The translations under genes and the position numbers were made by a program. This document shows positions 35,534 through 44,049 of a stretch of 64,000 nt of DNA, piece by piece. Location: contig JAKDNM010000001.1 in the NCBI GenBank assembly GCA_030456445.1, forward strand, positions 32,024 to 96,023. Direction: 5' to 3'. The notes under the pieces were generated by a model. That model was not told the origin of the DNA and ran no database searches. It saw nothing but the letters and a program-made list of their open reading frames with translations. Each line of letters starts with the position of its first letter. Position 1 is the stretch's first letter. Origin of the DNA: Hyphomicrobiales bacterium. GTDB lineage: Bacteria; Pseudomonadota; Alphaproteobacteria; Rhizobiales; Rhizobiaceae.

Positions 35534-36512
35534 GTTCGCTCTCCTGAGAAGCGACGGGATAGGAGATCGGGCTGGACCAAGCGGGGTCCTCGTGTTTCTG
35601 CCAATAGATCTCGGTCAATCGCGTAGTGATCGGACCTACATCTGCGTTTCCAACGACCTCACCATCCACGCGCGTCACAGGCATGATTCCGCCTGCGGTC
35701 GATGTGATGAATATCTCATCAGCGGCTTTCAGATCGCTGATGCTGACTGGTTCCGCACTTAGTGGGAGGCCTAGTTCTCCGCAGATATCGAAGACACTAC
35801 GGCGCGTTATGCCAAGCAACACATTCTCTGCCGGCGTCTTGATCTTACCATGCCTCACTACGAAGACGTTAAAGCCCGGCCCTTCGGCGATATTGCCCTT
35901 GTAGTCGAGAACCAGCGCTGTCTCGGCGTTCTGGTCGTAAGCATCGAAAAGGCCCTTCACCAGATCAAGCCAATGATAATTTTTGAGCGTCGGGTCAATC
36001 GAGGCAGGAGGTATGCGCACCGTCTGGCTGATTGCAACATGAAGCCCCCTTTTCATCTGCTCCGGGTTCGCGACGGAACCGAACGGAACGGCGAAAGCAA
36101 TAAAGCGGTTTACGGCGTTGCGCGGGTCGCGACTGAAAGTCGGAGATGTCCCACGTGTGCAAATCATCTCGACATAGGCGGATCGATGGCCCGACAGAGC
36201 AACGCATTTTTCCAGGATGCTTTGCACTTCTCGTCGATCAACGCCGATATCCATCCTTAGCTTTCCCAGGCCGCTGAAGAACCGATCCAGGTGAAGATCA
36301 AGGCGGAAAAAGCGACCGTTCCAGACATGTACGGTATCGTAGGTTGCATCTGAGTGGAGAAACCCCCAATCCAGAACCGAGATCTTTGCTTCCGACATCG
36401 GCAGATATTGCCCATCCATGTAAGCAACGCCCGCTGGATATGTCGAAGCGTCTTTATGCCTTTTGACGATTTCAGGCCATGCGGCAGATGATTCCACAAT
36501 TGGGTCGGACAT
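35526..36512 (-). CDS. Class IV aminotransferase, (R)-amine/D-amino acid type
   Basis: A 328-aa fold-type IV PLP transaminase. YMDGQYLPMSEAKISVLDWG then FLHSDATYDTVHVWNGRFFR, the PLP Lys in DPTLKNYHWLDLV, and IAEGPGFNVFVV with its Glu match (R)-amine and D-amino acid transaminases more than BCAT. ATG 36512 has GAGGAAA upstream; longer starts are unconserved. It is first in a two-gene operon with kbl, so the pair may act on an amino-ketone or amino acid. A degenerate relative lies near 44.6 kb. Confidence 0.87.
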   Translation of the reverse strand: MSDPIVESSAAWPEIVKRHKDASTYPAGVAYMDGQYLPMSEAKISVLDWGFLHSDATYDTVHVWNGRFFRLDLHLDRFFSGLGKLRMDIGVDRREVQSILEKCVALSGHRSAYVEMICTRGTSPTFSRDPRNAVNRFIAFAVPFGSVANPEQMKRGLHVAISQTVRIPPASIDPTLKNYHWLDLVKGLFDAYDQNAETALVLDYKGNIAEGPGFNVFVVRHGKIKTPAENVLLGITRRSVFDICGELGLPLSAEPVSISDLKAADEIFITSTAGGIMPVTRVDGEVVGNADVGPITTRLTEIYWQKHEDPAWSSPISYPVASQESERA

Positions 36513-36777
36513 GATTTCCTCGTTGCAAGCTCTATGCAGCCTCGAAAAGCAATGAAGCTGCCAATGCATGATCCAGCAATTTGGCGGAATGCATGCTGCA
36601 AAACGCAGATAAACCTGCGCCTTTTTGATCAATCATTTTCGGGAAACGGTAGAAACGTTGCGTGCATCGCTTAAATGCCGATCACACGCCCGGCTGGATG
36701 GTGGCTCCGAGTACACAGAGCCGCCAGCCAATAACGGGTTCGATTCAATCGGGTTGGCAATATACCACCTGCGTTTC

Positions 36778-36993
36778 ATTACCTCGCCGATTCATCCGCA
36801 ACTCGTCGTCAAAGTTTTGGATACGCTGCGCATGCTGTCCTCTGAGAGTATGACGATGATCCTCGCCACCCACGAAATCCTGTTCGCGCGCGATTTCGCT
36901 CACCGCGTCGTATCTTTCTAAAAGAGGGTGATTCTCGAGATCGGGCCACCATCTTCCGTCATCCTCAATCCTGTCAAAAGAGGAGACCCGTAA
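36778..36993 (+). pseudogene. Polar amino acid ABC ATPase (GlnQ-type) C-terminal remnant
   Basis: On the plus strand HPQLVVKVLDTLRMLSSESM, then TMILATHEILFARDFAHRVV, corresponds to the region after Walker B through the H-loop (ATHE) of GlnQ-type ATPases. A TAA at 36919-36921 interrupts the frame, which then goes on as KRVILEIGPPSSVILNPVKR to a final stop at 36991. The N-terminal two thirds are missing. It marks a lost amino-acid transporter next to the Lrp regulator. Confidence 0.75.
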
Positions 36994-37035
36994 GTTTATC
37001 ATGTCTGTATGATGACGGCTGGTGGGCAGCGCCGG

Positions 37036-37494
37036 TCAAATGTTGATGCGCGGCTCGAACTTTACCCGGTCAAGGGAGATCATGCTGTTGAACTTGCGTA
37101 CGTTTGCATTGGTGTAGAGCTTGGTCTTGACGAAGACATCGAAGGCCTCAACGTCGGCGACTGAAACCATGAGCACGAAATCCGCGGTTCCCGTGACCAT
37201 ATAGCATTGCGTCACCTCGCGCGCGGCGAGCATTGCGCGCTTGAATTCGTCGACAAGATCGAGGCGTTCCCGATCGAGTTCGACCGTGACAACGACCGTC
37301 ATCATTTTGCCGGCGATTTTTGGCTCGATGAGACATATATCTGCAAGAATGGCCTTGGAGTCCCGCAGTCGCTTGATCCGCCTCAGACACGAAGCAGCCG
37401 ATGATCCCACCACCTCGGCAAGCGCTGCGAACGACAGGCGATTGTCCATCTGAAGGGTTCGTAGAATCCTGCGGTCGAGATCGTCGAGTTGCAT
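37036..37494 (-). CDS. Lrp/AsnC family regulator
   Basis: A 152-aa regulator. The N-terminal HTH (LDDLDRRILRTLQMDNRLSF, VGSSAASCLRRIKRLRDSKA) is followed by the RAM ligand domain (VTVELDRERLDLVDEFKRAM, YMVTGTADFVLMVSVADVEA). It responds to amino acids and probably controls a neighbouring operon: either the transporter operon 37959-44049 or the aminotransferase/kbl pair. Upstream DNA (37495-37650) is AT-rich and likely regulatory. Confidence 0.92.
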   Translation of the reverse strand: MQLDDLDRRILRTLQMDNRLSFAALAEVVGSSAASCLRRIKRLRDSKAILADICLIEPKIAGKMMTVVVTVELDRERLDLVDEFKRAMLAAREVTQCYMVTGTADFVLMVSVADVEAFDVFVKTKLYTNANVRKFNSMISLDRVKFEPRINI

Positions 37495-37958
37495 GGCTGG
37501 CTCCTTTTCGTGGCACCTTTTGGTCTTAAATTTCGATCAAAGCCAGGGTCATTTTGTTTCGTAGATTCAGAGAAATTGACTTAATTTCGTCGGATGCACA
37601 TGCTGTTTGAAGCATATATTCGATTATCTGCTATTATTATAACTCGAAGCGCGCAATCCCAATTGGGCTCTGGAACGGGGTCCCCGCATTGTCCATCGAA
37701 GTGGTCACTCGGATTCTACGCGTGACCTCTGAAGCCGACGGCAAGACCGAACCTTTCATACGGCCGACCATCTTGGAGCGGCGCCTTTAAGCGTGCCGAT
37801 GCCGGGGATCGTCAGCGAGCGGCCGAGCCGGTTCACCGAATTAGCCGACCCGAAGGGCGTTCGAAGGCTGAGATCTTCACCCGGGCGCGGACAATTCCTC
37901 GACCTCTTTGCGACGGCTGGATGCGCCGGGTGCTTAAGGGCGCAGGATATGAACCGGA
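37495..37958. other. Intergenic region
   Basis: The part next to the Lrp gene is AT-rich, includes several AAATT/AATTT tracts, and plausibly holds its promoter and Lrp sites. Bases 37690-37958 contain an open plus-strand frame with no recognisable family and no good start. No terminal repeats were seen. Confidence 0.4.
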
Positions 37959-39353
37959 TTAAACTGGATGCACCCTGGCGTGCGCGCCGAGGCGTGGAAA
38001 CGGACAGATTTCTTCGAACTGCCTACAAAATGCCAGGACCTCGCGATCCGAGAACCGCGGACCGACGACCTGAAGCCCAACTGGCAAACCGGCTGCAGAG
38101 ATCCCGCAAGGAAGTGATGCGGCAGGCTGCTGGGTAAGATTGAAAGGATAGGTGAAAGGGTTCCAGTCGAACCAGTTGGACATACCGCGGCCCTCTGGAA
38201 AGTCCCGACCGGTTTCAAACGCGGTAATCGGCATCTGAGGCGTCAGCAATAGATCGAAGTCTCGGTGAAATCGATTCATCTGCCGGCCCAAGGCCTGCCT
38301 TGCTACTGAAGCCGAAAAGATTTCGTCCGACGACGTACATATATCGATCGATTTTACCAAATTCGGATCCATCGCGTCGCGGCTTTTTTCCTCTACGGCC
38401 TTCACCATATACGCCAAGCCGCCAAAATAGAGCGGACGGACTATATCCCACGGGTCGCCAAAACCTGGATCCGTCTCGACGATGTCCCAACCCCTGCCTC
38501 TGAGGGCCTCTACGGCTGCGTCGGTTATGCCCAGCACCTCGTCGTCGACCGACACATAGCCAAGCGTCCGGCTATAGGCGATTTTCGGGCGGCGGTTCGC
38601 CTCATTTTTCAGGGCCGTGGATGGCACCGCGATCCAGTCGCGCCAATCGGGGCCCGAGAGGATATCCAGCATGATCCCGGCATCATCGACATTCTGTGTA
38701 ATCGGACCGTAGGTCACCAACTCCGGGAGCACGCTGAGGGGATAGGCTGGAACTATGCCAAAGGTTGGCTTGAAGCCGAAGACTCCACAAAACGAGGACG
38801 GGATTCTGATCGATCCCGCACCGTCCGAGCCTAGGTTGAGAGCCGCGACACCCAGCGCTGCGGATACGGCCGCGCCGCCGCTACTGCCGCCACTCGTTAG
38901 AGCGGGATTCCAAAGATTTCGGGTAATGCCTGTCGCTGGACTATCCGTCACGCCCTTCCAGCCCCATTCCGGCAAAGTCGTGAGACCGAGAATGATGGCG
39001 CCCGCCTCCTTGAGGCGGGCAACCGGCGGAGAGTCTTCAATAGCCGTAACCTGCCTGACCGCCGATCCCCACGTAATCGACATACCATCGGCCAGGCAAT
39101 TGTCCTTTATCATCACGACGACGCCATCAAGTTTCCCGAGTGGTTTGCCGCTGCGCCACCTCTTCTCCGAGGCTTTCGCCTCGGCCAAGATCTCGGCCCG
39201 ATCCGCGAGCCGAATGAAATTCAACTCGTCGTGTGCGATCGCCCTTCCGTAAGATTCTTCGGCAAGTTGGACGGGCGAGCGTTCCCCTGTCGCGAAGCCT
39301 CCCAGCTGACGCCGGACCGGGACGACCAGACAACCATCAAGATCAGGATGCAT
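37959..39353 (-). CDS. Amidase (end of polar amino acid operon)
   Basis: A 464-aa amidase-signature hydrolase. The triad Lys is in VVMIKDNCLADG, the cis-Ser in TSGGSSGGAAVSAALG and the nucleophile in GSDGAGSIRIPSS (GAGS in place of the usual GGGS/TGGS). It ends the operon that starts with the peptide deformylase remnant and follows the binding protein by 57 bases. It may hydrolyse amide bonds of the imported compound. Start ATG at 39353 has GCGAGAG upstream. Confidence 0.88.
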   Translation of the reverse strand: MHPDLDGCLVVPVRRQLGGFATGERSPVQLAEESYGRAIAHDELNFIRLADRAEILAEAKASEKRWRSGKPLGKLDGVVVMIKDNCLADGMSITWGSAVRQVTAIEDSPPVARLKEAGAIILGLTTLPEWGWKGVTDSPATGITRNLWNPALTSGGSSGGAAVSAALGVAALNLGSDGAGSIRIPSSFCGVFGFKPTFGIVPAYPLSVLPELVTYGPITQNVDDAGIMLDILSGPDWRDWIAVPSTALKNEANRRPKIAYSRTLGYVSVDDEVLGITDAAVEALRGRGWDIVETDPGFGDPWDIVRPLYFGGLAYMVKAVEEKSRDAMDPNLVKSIDICTSSDEIFSASVARQALGRQMNRFHRDFDLLLTPQMPITAFETGRDFPEGRGMSNWFDWNPFTYPFNLTQQPAASLPCGISAAGLPVGLQVVGPRFSDREVLAFCRQFEEICPFPRLGAHARVHPV

Positions 39354-39410
39354 GTGAAGCTCTCGCGACGAGGAACCAATCGGGCTTGAATATGGCGAAC
39401 GTCCTGACGG

Positions 39411-40202
39411 CTAAAGTGTTGGAAGGTCAGCCGGCATTGGCTCGCCGAACCATTTTTCAGTGATCTTGCTCAGATCCCCATTGAGTTTGGAATGAAGGAT
39501 GAACACATTGATCCACCGCAGAAGATCGTCATTTCCTTTGGTAACGCCCATGTAAAGCGGAGAGCGGATGATCGTAATCTTGCTTTCGATGTTCTTTTCA
39601 GGGTTGCTCTTGGCGATTTCAGCAGCCGTCGTATTGGTGTTGACCAGAACCTCGGTCTGCCCGGTCATCCACGCAGAAATCGTCGTCGCGTTGTCCTCGA
39701 AGCGCATGATCTTGGCATCAGCAGGAGCGAGGGAACTGATTAATAGGTCCTCCGTGTTTCCGCGCGCGACGCCCACTGTCTTTCCCGCCAGATCTGCATA
39801 GGACGAAATATCGATATCCTTGGAGGCGAACACGCCGGAGTAAAGCAACGCATAGGCACTGGAGAACCAGATGGACTTTGCGCGATCCGGGTTCGCGCCT
39901 AGCGCTGCGATGACGATGTCGACCTTGTCGGTCTGCAGGAAAGGAATGCGGTTGGCGCTGATCGTTGGAACAAGTTCCAGTTCGACACCAAGTTGCTTTG
40001 CAAGGTGCTTGGCGACGTCAATATCGAACCCCTCAGGCTCTAGGTTTGTATTGAGGAACCCCCACGGGGAGAGGTCCTGGACGACAGCGATCCTGACCTT
40101 TCCTTTTTCCAGAATCTGATCGAGCGTCCCTGCGTAAACACCTGCCGTGCCGGCGACTAGGGACGTGAGGACCGCGAGCAAGCATGATAATCTTGAAAAC
40201 AT
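39411..40202 (-). CDS. Polar amino acid ABC transporter, binding protein
   Basis: A 263-aa periplasmic protein of the SBP_bac_3 family. A signal peptide covers residues 1-24 (SCLLAVLTSLVAGTAGVYA). The core starts LDQILEKGKVRIAVVQDLSP and has GFDIDVAKHLAKQLGVELEL and ADLAGKTVGVARGNTEDLL, the standard glutamate/glutamine/arginine-type ligand fold. It lies 72 bases downstream of its ATPase gene. Specific ligand unknown. Confidence 0.92.
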   Translation of the reverse strand: MFSRLSCLLAVLTSLVAGTAGVYAGTLDQILEKGKVRIAVVQDLSPWGFLNTNLEPEGFDIDVAKHLAKQLGVELELVPTISANRIPFLQTDKVDIVIAALGANPDRAKSIWFSSAYALLYSGVFASKDIDISSYADLAGKTVGVARGNTEDLLISSLAPADAKIMRFEDNATTISAWMTGQTEVLVNTNTTAAEIAKSNPEKNIESKITIIRSPLYMGVTKGNDDLLRWINVFILHSKLNGDLSKITEKWFGEPMPADLPTL

Positions 40203-40274
40203 TGGAGTTCCTCCCTGATGATTGTCCAGATAGTTAAATTTTTCATGTACTTCGATGTGTGGATTCGATAGAAA

Positions 40275-41042
40275 TCAGTGCAGGATCTGGGCAAGAAAAT
40301 CTCGAGCCCGCTGTGTCTTCTGTTCTTTGAAGAACTCCGCTGGCGCGGCTACCTCGACAATGCGCCCGTGATCCATGAACACGACAGCATCGGCGACCTG
40401 TCGAGCAAAGCCCATCTCATGCGTCACACAGACCATCGTCAGCCCGTCCTGGGCTAGCCCCACCATGACGTCGAGCACTTCGCGGATCATCTCCGGGTCC
40501 AGTGCGGAAGTTGGTTCGTCGAAAAGAATGGCCTCGCTTTGCATACAGAGAGCGCGGGCGATCGCAACGCGTTGTTGCTGTCCGCCTGACAGTTGGTGCG
40601 GGTAGCGATCTGCCTTGTCGGCAATCTTAACGCGTTCGAGATATGCTCTGGCAATGTCTTCCGCTTCATGGCGCTGACGTCGGGCGACAAGTCGCTGCGC
40701 GATGACGCAATTTTGCAGCGCAGTCATATGCGGATAGAGGTTGAACTGCTGGAAGACCATGCCAACGCGGCGCCGGATACTGCGAACATGGGCCGAATTT
40801 CCCGTGACGGTAGCGCCATTGAGCAAGATATCGCCTTTCTGGTGCTGTTCAAGCTGGTTGATACAGCGAACCATCGTTGACTTGCCGGACCCCGATGGAC
40901 CGCAAATGACGACTCTCTCACCCTTGCCGATCTTGAGATCAACGCCCGCAAGGGCCTGGAAGTCTCCGAACCACTTGCAGACTTTCCGAAACTCGATCGC
41001 AGGAGCATTATGTGACATCGGTATTGTGGCCTCAGGGATCAT
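40275..41042 (-). CDS. Polar amino acid ABC transporter, ATPase
   Basis: A 255-aa GlnQ/HisP-type ATPase. Walker A is GPSGSGKST, the signature LSGGQQQRVAIARALC, Walker B AILFDEPTSALDPEM, and the H-loop CVTHEMGFARQVADAV is followed by VFMDHGRIVEVAAPAEFF. The ATG at 41042 overlaps the permease stop as ATGA. The remnant at 36778-36993 comes from another member of the same family. Confidence 0.93.
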   Translation of the reverse strand: MIPEATIPMSHNAPAIEFRKVCKWFGDFQALAGVDLKIGKGERVVICGPSGSGKSTMVRCINQLEQHQKGDILLNGATVTGNSAHVRSIRRRVGMVFQQFNLYPHMTALQNCVIAQRLVARRQRHEAEDIARAYLERVKIADKADRYPHQLSGGQQQRVAIARALCMQSEAILFDEPTSALDPEMIREVLDVMVGLAQDGLTMVCVTHEMGFARQVADAVVFMDHGRIVEVAAPAEFFKEQKTQRARDFLAQILH

Positions 41043-41689
41043 CTGTTGAAATTGAAGCGCCGTTCGAGGTGCCGGGCCGCCAGCGAGATCGGGAGATTCA
41101 GCGCCATATAGAGAGCCCCGATGATCGCGAAGATCAGGAACGGCCGGAACGTGATGTTGTTCAAGACCGTGCCGACGCGGGTGATCTCCATGAATCCGAC
41201 TATGGAAGCCAACGACGTTGCTTTGACGACCTGAACAAGAAACCCCACCGTAGGGGGGATTGCGATACGCACCGCCTGCGGCAGTATGATCGCAAGAAGC
41301 ACGTGGTCATGCCTCATACCGGAGGACAACGCGGCCTCCCATTGCCCGGCGTGTACTGCTTTGAGGGCAGAGCGCCAAGCTTCTGTTAAATATGCCGCAG
41401 TGAAGGCGACAAGCGCGGCGGAAGCCGCCAGCAACGGCGAGACCTCTATCTGAAATAAGGGCAGCCCGAAGAAGCACAGAAACATCAGCATCAGCAGGGG
41501 CGTGCTTTGAACTGTCGATATAACTACCGAGACGCCGACGTTTGCGATCTTTCCGCCCAGTATGGCGAACATCGTCAGAAGTCCTGCAACGAACGCTCCT
41601 CCAACGAATGCGATGAGCGACAACAGAAGTGTCCATGGCAACTTGCTAAGAATAGTTTCGACAATGCCGAAAGTGGTGAATTGGTTCAT
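41039..41689 (-). CDS. Polar amino acid ABC transporter, permease 2
   Basis: A 216-aa inner membrane permease with about five segments and the HEQ/EAA loop EAALSSGMRHDHVLLAIILP then QAVRIAIPPTVGF. It forms the channel with the neighbouring permease. The ATG at 41689 overlaps the upstream stop (ATGA) and is preferred over an in-frame start 21 bases further up. Its stop overlaps the ATPase start. Confidence 0.92.
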   Translation of the reverse strand: MNQFTTFGIVETILSKLPWTLLLSLIAFVGGAFVAGLLTMFAILGGKIANVGVSVVISTVQSTPLLMLMFLCFFGLPLFQIEVSPLLAASAALVAFTAAYLTEAWRSALKAVHAGQWEAALSSGMRHDHVLLAIILPQAVRIAIPPTVGFLVQVVKATSLASIVGFMEITRVGTVLNNITFRPFLIFAIIGALYMALNLPISLAARHLERRFNFNR

Positions 41690-42360
41690 TGACGAGAATC
41701 TCTCACCCACGGAAACAATGCAGGGCGCAGCCAGGCATACAGAAGTGAGAAGACAAGCCCTGTCGCCATATAGAGAACAGTTACGACGATATACGTCTCA
41801 AACGCTCGGAAAGTCCGGGTCTGTATGAATTGCGCAGCACTTGTAAGATCCTCGACGGAAATCTGCGAGATTACTGCGGAGCCCAGGAAAACGAGGACGA
41901 ACTGGCCCACAAGCGTCTTGTCCACCTTGGCGATGGCCGGGGGCAGCACAATGCGCAGATAGGTCTGGACTATCGTCATCCCTTGAGAAAGAGCTGCTTC
42001 CCGCACCCCTCGACTGCCATCGGCCAGTCCGCCACGGATGATCTCCGTAAAATAGGCAGCAACATTCAATGTTAGCGCTGCCGTAGCGGCAAACACGGGA
42101 GACATGCGCCAGGAGAGGCTTCCAACGCCGAAGTAGATGAAAAACAGCTGCACAATGAACGGCGTATTCCTGATCGTCTCCACATACGCCGTCACGATCC
42201 ACGAGAGCGGCCGAGGTCCTGTCGTCTTGAGCGCCGCGCAGAGTATCGCGAGTAGAAATCCAAGTGTCCCGGCGATGACGCACAGAACGATGCTGACCGC
42301 GAGGCCGTCCAAAATCAGGCTGGAGTAGGCGAATACGTCGCGGAAATTGAACATCGTCAT
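41686..42360 (-). CDS. Polar amino acid ABC transporter, permease 1
   Basis: A 224-aa permease with the typical TAYVETIRNTPFIVQLFFIY block, EIIRGGLADGSRGVREAALS and the EAA-loop QGMTIVQTYLRIVLPPAIAK of His/Glu/Gln/Arg transporters. Its start overlaps the deacylase stop by 4 nt and its end overlaps permease 2 by 4 nt, so the unit is translationally coupled. Confidence 0.92.
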   Translation of the reverse strand: MTMFNFRDVFAYSSLILDGLAVSIVLCVIAGTLGFLLAILCAALKTTGPRPLSWIVTAYVETIRNTPFIVQLFFIYFGVGSLSWRMSPVFAATAALTLNVAAYFTEIIRGGLADGSRGVREAALSQGMTIVQTYLRIVLPPAIAKVDKTLVGQFVLVFLGSAVISQISVEDLTSAAQFIQTRTFRAFETYIVVTVLYMATGLVFSLLYAWLRPALFPWVRDSRQ

Positions 42361-43517
42361 CCCTCCGCCATACGGGAAGCAATGCGCTGCAAGGTAGCCA
42401 GACTTTCAACGAGTTCGGCGATCTCGATGTATTCGTCGGCTTTGTGCGCCCGGATCAGCTCGCCTGGGCCAAACAGGATCGTGGACCAGCCCGCCTGTTG
42501 GAAGAGCCCGGCTTCCGTTCCGCCTGGAAACGTCTTGCCGATGCATGGCAGACCGACTGATTGCATGAAGGCTTCTGCGGTGCTGTTTTCTTCCGGATGG
42601 AGGCCCGGAATGTCGGTGACAACTTCGATCTCGACCGAGCAGCGAGGCCCGTCGGGCCTAAGGGATCGTGTCTCCAACTCTGCCGCAAATCCGCTAAAGC
42701 GTTGCAGATAGACGTGCGTATCTTCACAAGGAACTGTGCGAATGTCCGTAGAGAAAGTCGCTCGATCGGCAATGGCGGTGGGGGATGTTCCGCCTTTGAG
42801 AACTCCACAATGAAGCGTGGTGTAGGGAGGATCGAAGCGATCGTCATGCAACGACGGATCATGCATGTTGGAGTACTGGACATCGTCGAGCCAACATACC
42901 AGCCGAGCGGCTACGGCAACTGCGCTGGCGCCGAGATCCGGGCGAGATGAATGGACCGAATGCCCTCGGACCAAGGTGTTCAGCTGGAGATATGCCTTGT
43001 GGCCATTCACCAATTCGTTGCCAGTTGGTTCGCCAACGATAACGGCCACCGGTGCCGGCAAGGCGTTGGCCATGGCCTCGACGAGGATGCGGCCGCCCTT
43101 GCAACCGACTTCCTCGTCATAAGACAAGGCAATGTGGACCGGGCGCCGCAGTCCGGCATCTCGGAACATAGGCGCCGCCGCCAGTACCAACGCTACAAAG
43201 CCGAGCATATCTGACGTGCCCCGACCGAAGAGCCTGGCATCGCTCTCCGTCAGCACCCAAGGGTCGGTGGCCCATGCCTGGCCAGCCACTGGGACGACAT
43301 CCGTATGGCCTGAGAGGACAATACCTCCAGGGACTTTCGGGCCAATCGTTGCATATAGGCTGGCCTTGTCGCCCGCGGCCGAAGGAACCACAGTGCTCTC
43401 AATGTGATTGGCCGAAAGCCAATCACGGCAGAACTGTATCAATGGCAGATTGGTGTCCGACGAGACCGGTCTGAAGGAGATAAGGCGAGCGAGGATTTCT
43501 TGCGCTTGCGCTATCAT
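42357..43517 (-). CDS. ArgE/M20 family deacylase
   Basis: A 386-aa M20 zinc metallopeptidase close to acetylornithine deacetylase. Metal and catalytic motifs are LSGHTDVVPV, GRGTSDMLGF, SYDEEVGCKGG and VIVGEPTG, plus a late GGTEAGLF and FGPGELIRAHKADEYI. It removes an acyl group from an N-acyl amino acid. Placed between a deformylase remnant and transporter genes, it suggests catabolism of imported N-acyl amino acids, not arginine synthesis. Start at 43517 overlaps the deformylase stop. Confidence 0.9.
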   Translation of the reverse strand: MIAQAQEILARLISFRPVSSDTNLPLIQFCRDWLSANHIESTVVPSAAGDKASLYATIGPKVPGGIVLSGHTDVVPVAGQAWATDPWVLTESDARLFGRGTSDMLGFVALVLAAAPMFRDAGLRRPVHIALSYDEEVGCKGGRILVEAMANALPAPVAVIVGEPTGNELVNGHKAYLQLNTLVRGHSVHSSRPDLGASAVAVAARLVCWLDDVQYSNMHDPSLHDDRFDPPYTTLHCGVLKGGTSPTAIADRATFSTDIRTVPCEDTHVYLQRFSGFAAELETRSLRPDGPRCSVEIEVVTDIPGLHPEENSTAEAFMQSVGLPCIGKTFPGGTEAGLFQQAGWSTILFGPGELIRAHKADEYIEIAELVESLATLQRIASRMAEG

Positions 43518-44049
43518 TTCTCAGGCTCTGATTTTTCTGTGAGTTCCAAAAGACCCGGGTGACGCGCATGTTTCACCATCTCGCGTGCGATGATGCCGCC
43601 AGGTCTCACAAGCCGATCCACCATCAAAATTCCATCGAGATGGTCGATCTCATGCTGGACGAGTTCAGCTCGAGCTTTGGAAAGCTTCGGGAACGAGATG
43701 GTCTCCCCCGACGGATCGACGCATTCGAAAGAAACCTCTCGATGTCTCATTACAGCTGCACAGACGAAGCAGTCGTCCCAAATGGGGAACATTCTGCGGA
43801 GAACCAGGTAATACGCGGATTGATCGCCAAAAAGCTGCCGTGGGATCCGTCAAATGCGATCATTCGATATCGAGATCCAATCTGCGGGCCCGCGAGCGCG
43901 TTTCCGAAGGCGAAACGGTTCTTCAGACTAGCCAATGTCTCGATTAGGTCGGCTGCGTCAGTCTGCCAATCGTCGCGGAGTAGATCGACCGTCAGCGCCT
44001 TCTGACGCAGCCTATCATCTCCAAACATCAGAATGCCTCTCACCGCCAT
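43514..44049 (-). pseudogene. def: Peptide deformylase-like protein, frameshifted
   Basis: Two overlapping frames make one deformylase. The first (44049 to about 43785) holds RLRQKALTVDL and GNALAGPQIGSRYRMIAFDG (motif 1, with Gln). The second (about 43790 to 43514) holds WDDCFVCAAVMRHREVSFEC with the metal Cys of motif 2 and LVQHEIDHLDGILMVDR with the HExxH of motif 3. One base appears lost near the codons for SAEC/MFPIW. All active-site residues survive, so the shift may be recent, or a sequencing error. The stop overlaps the deacylase start (ATGA). Confidence 0.8.

Noticed and set aside
37793..38137. Plus-strand ORF between Lrp and amidase genes
   Set aside because: No start signal or family, and its 3' half is antisense to the amidase.
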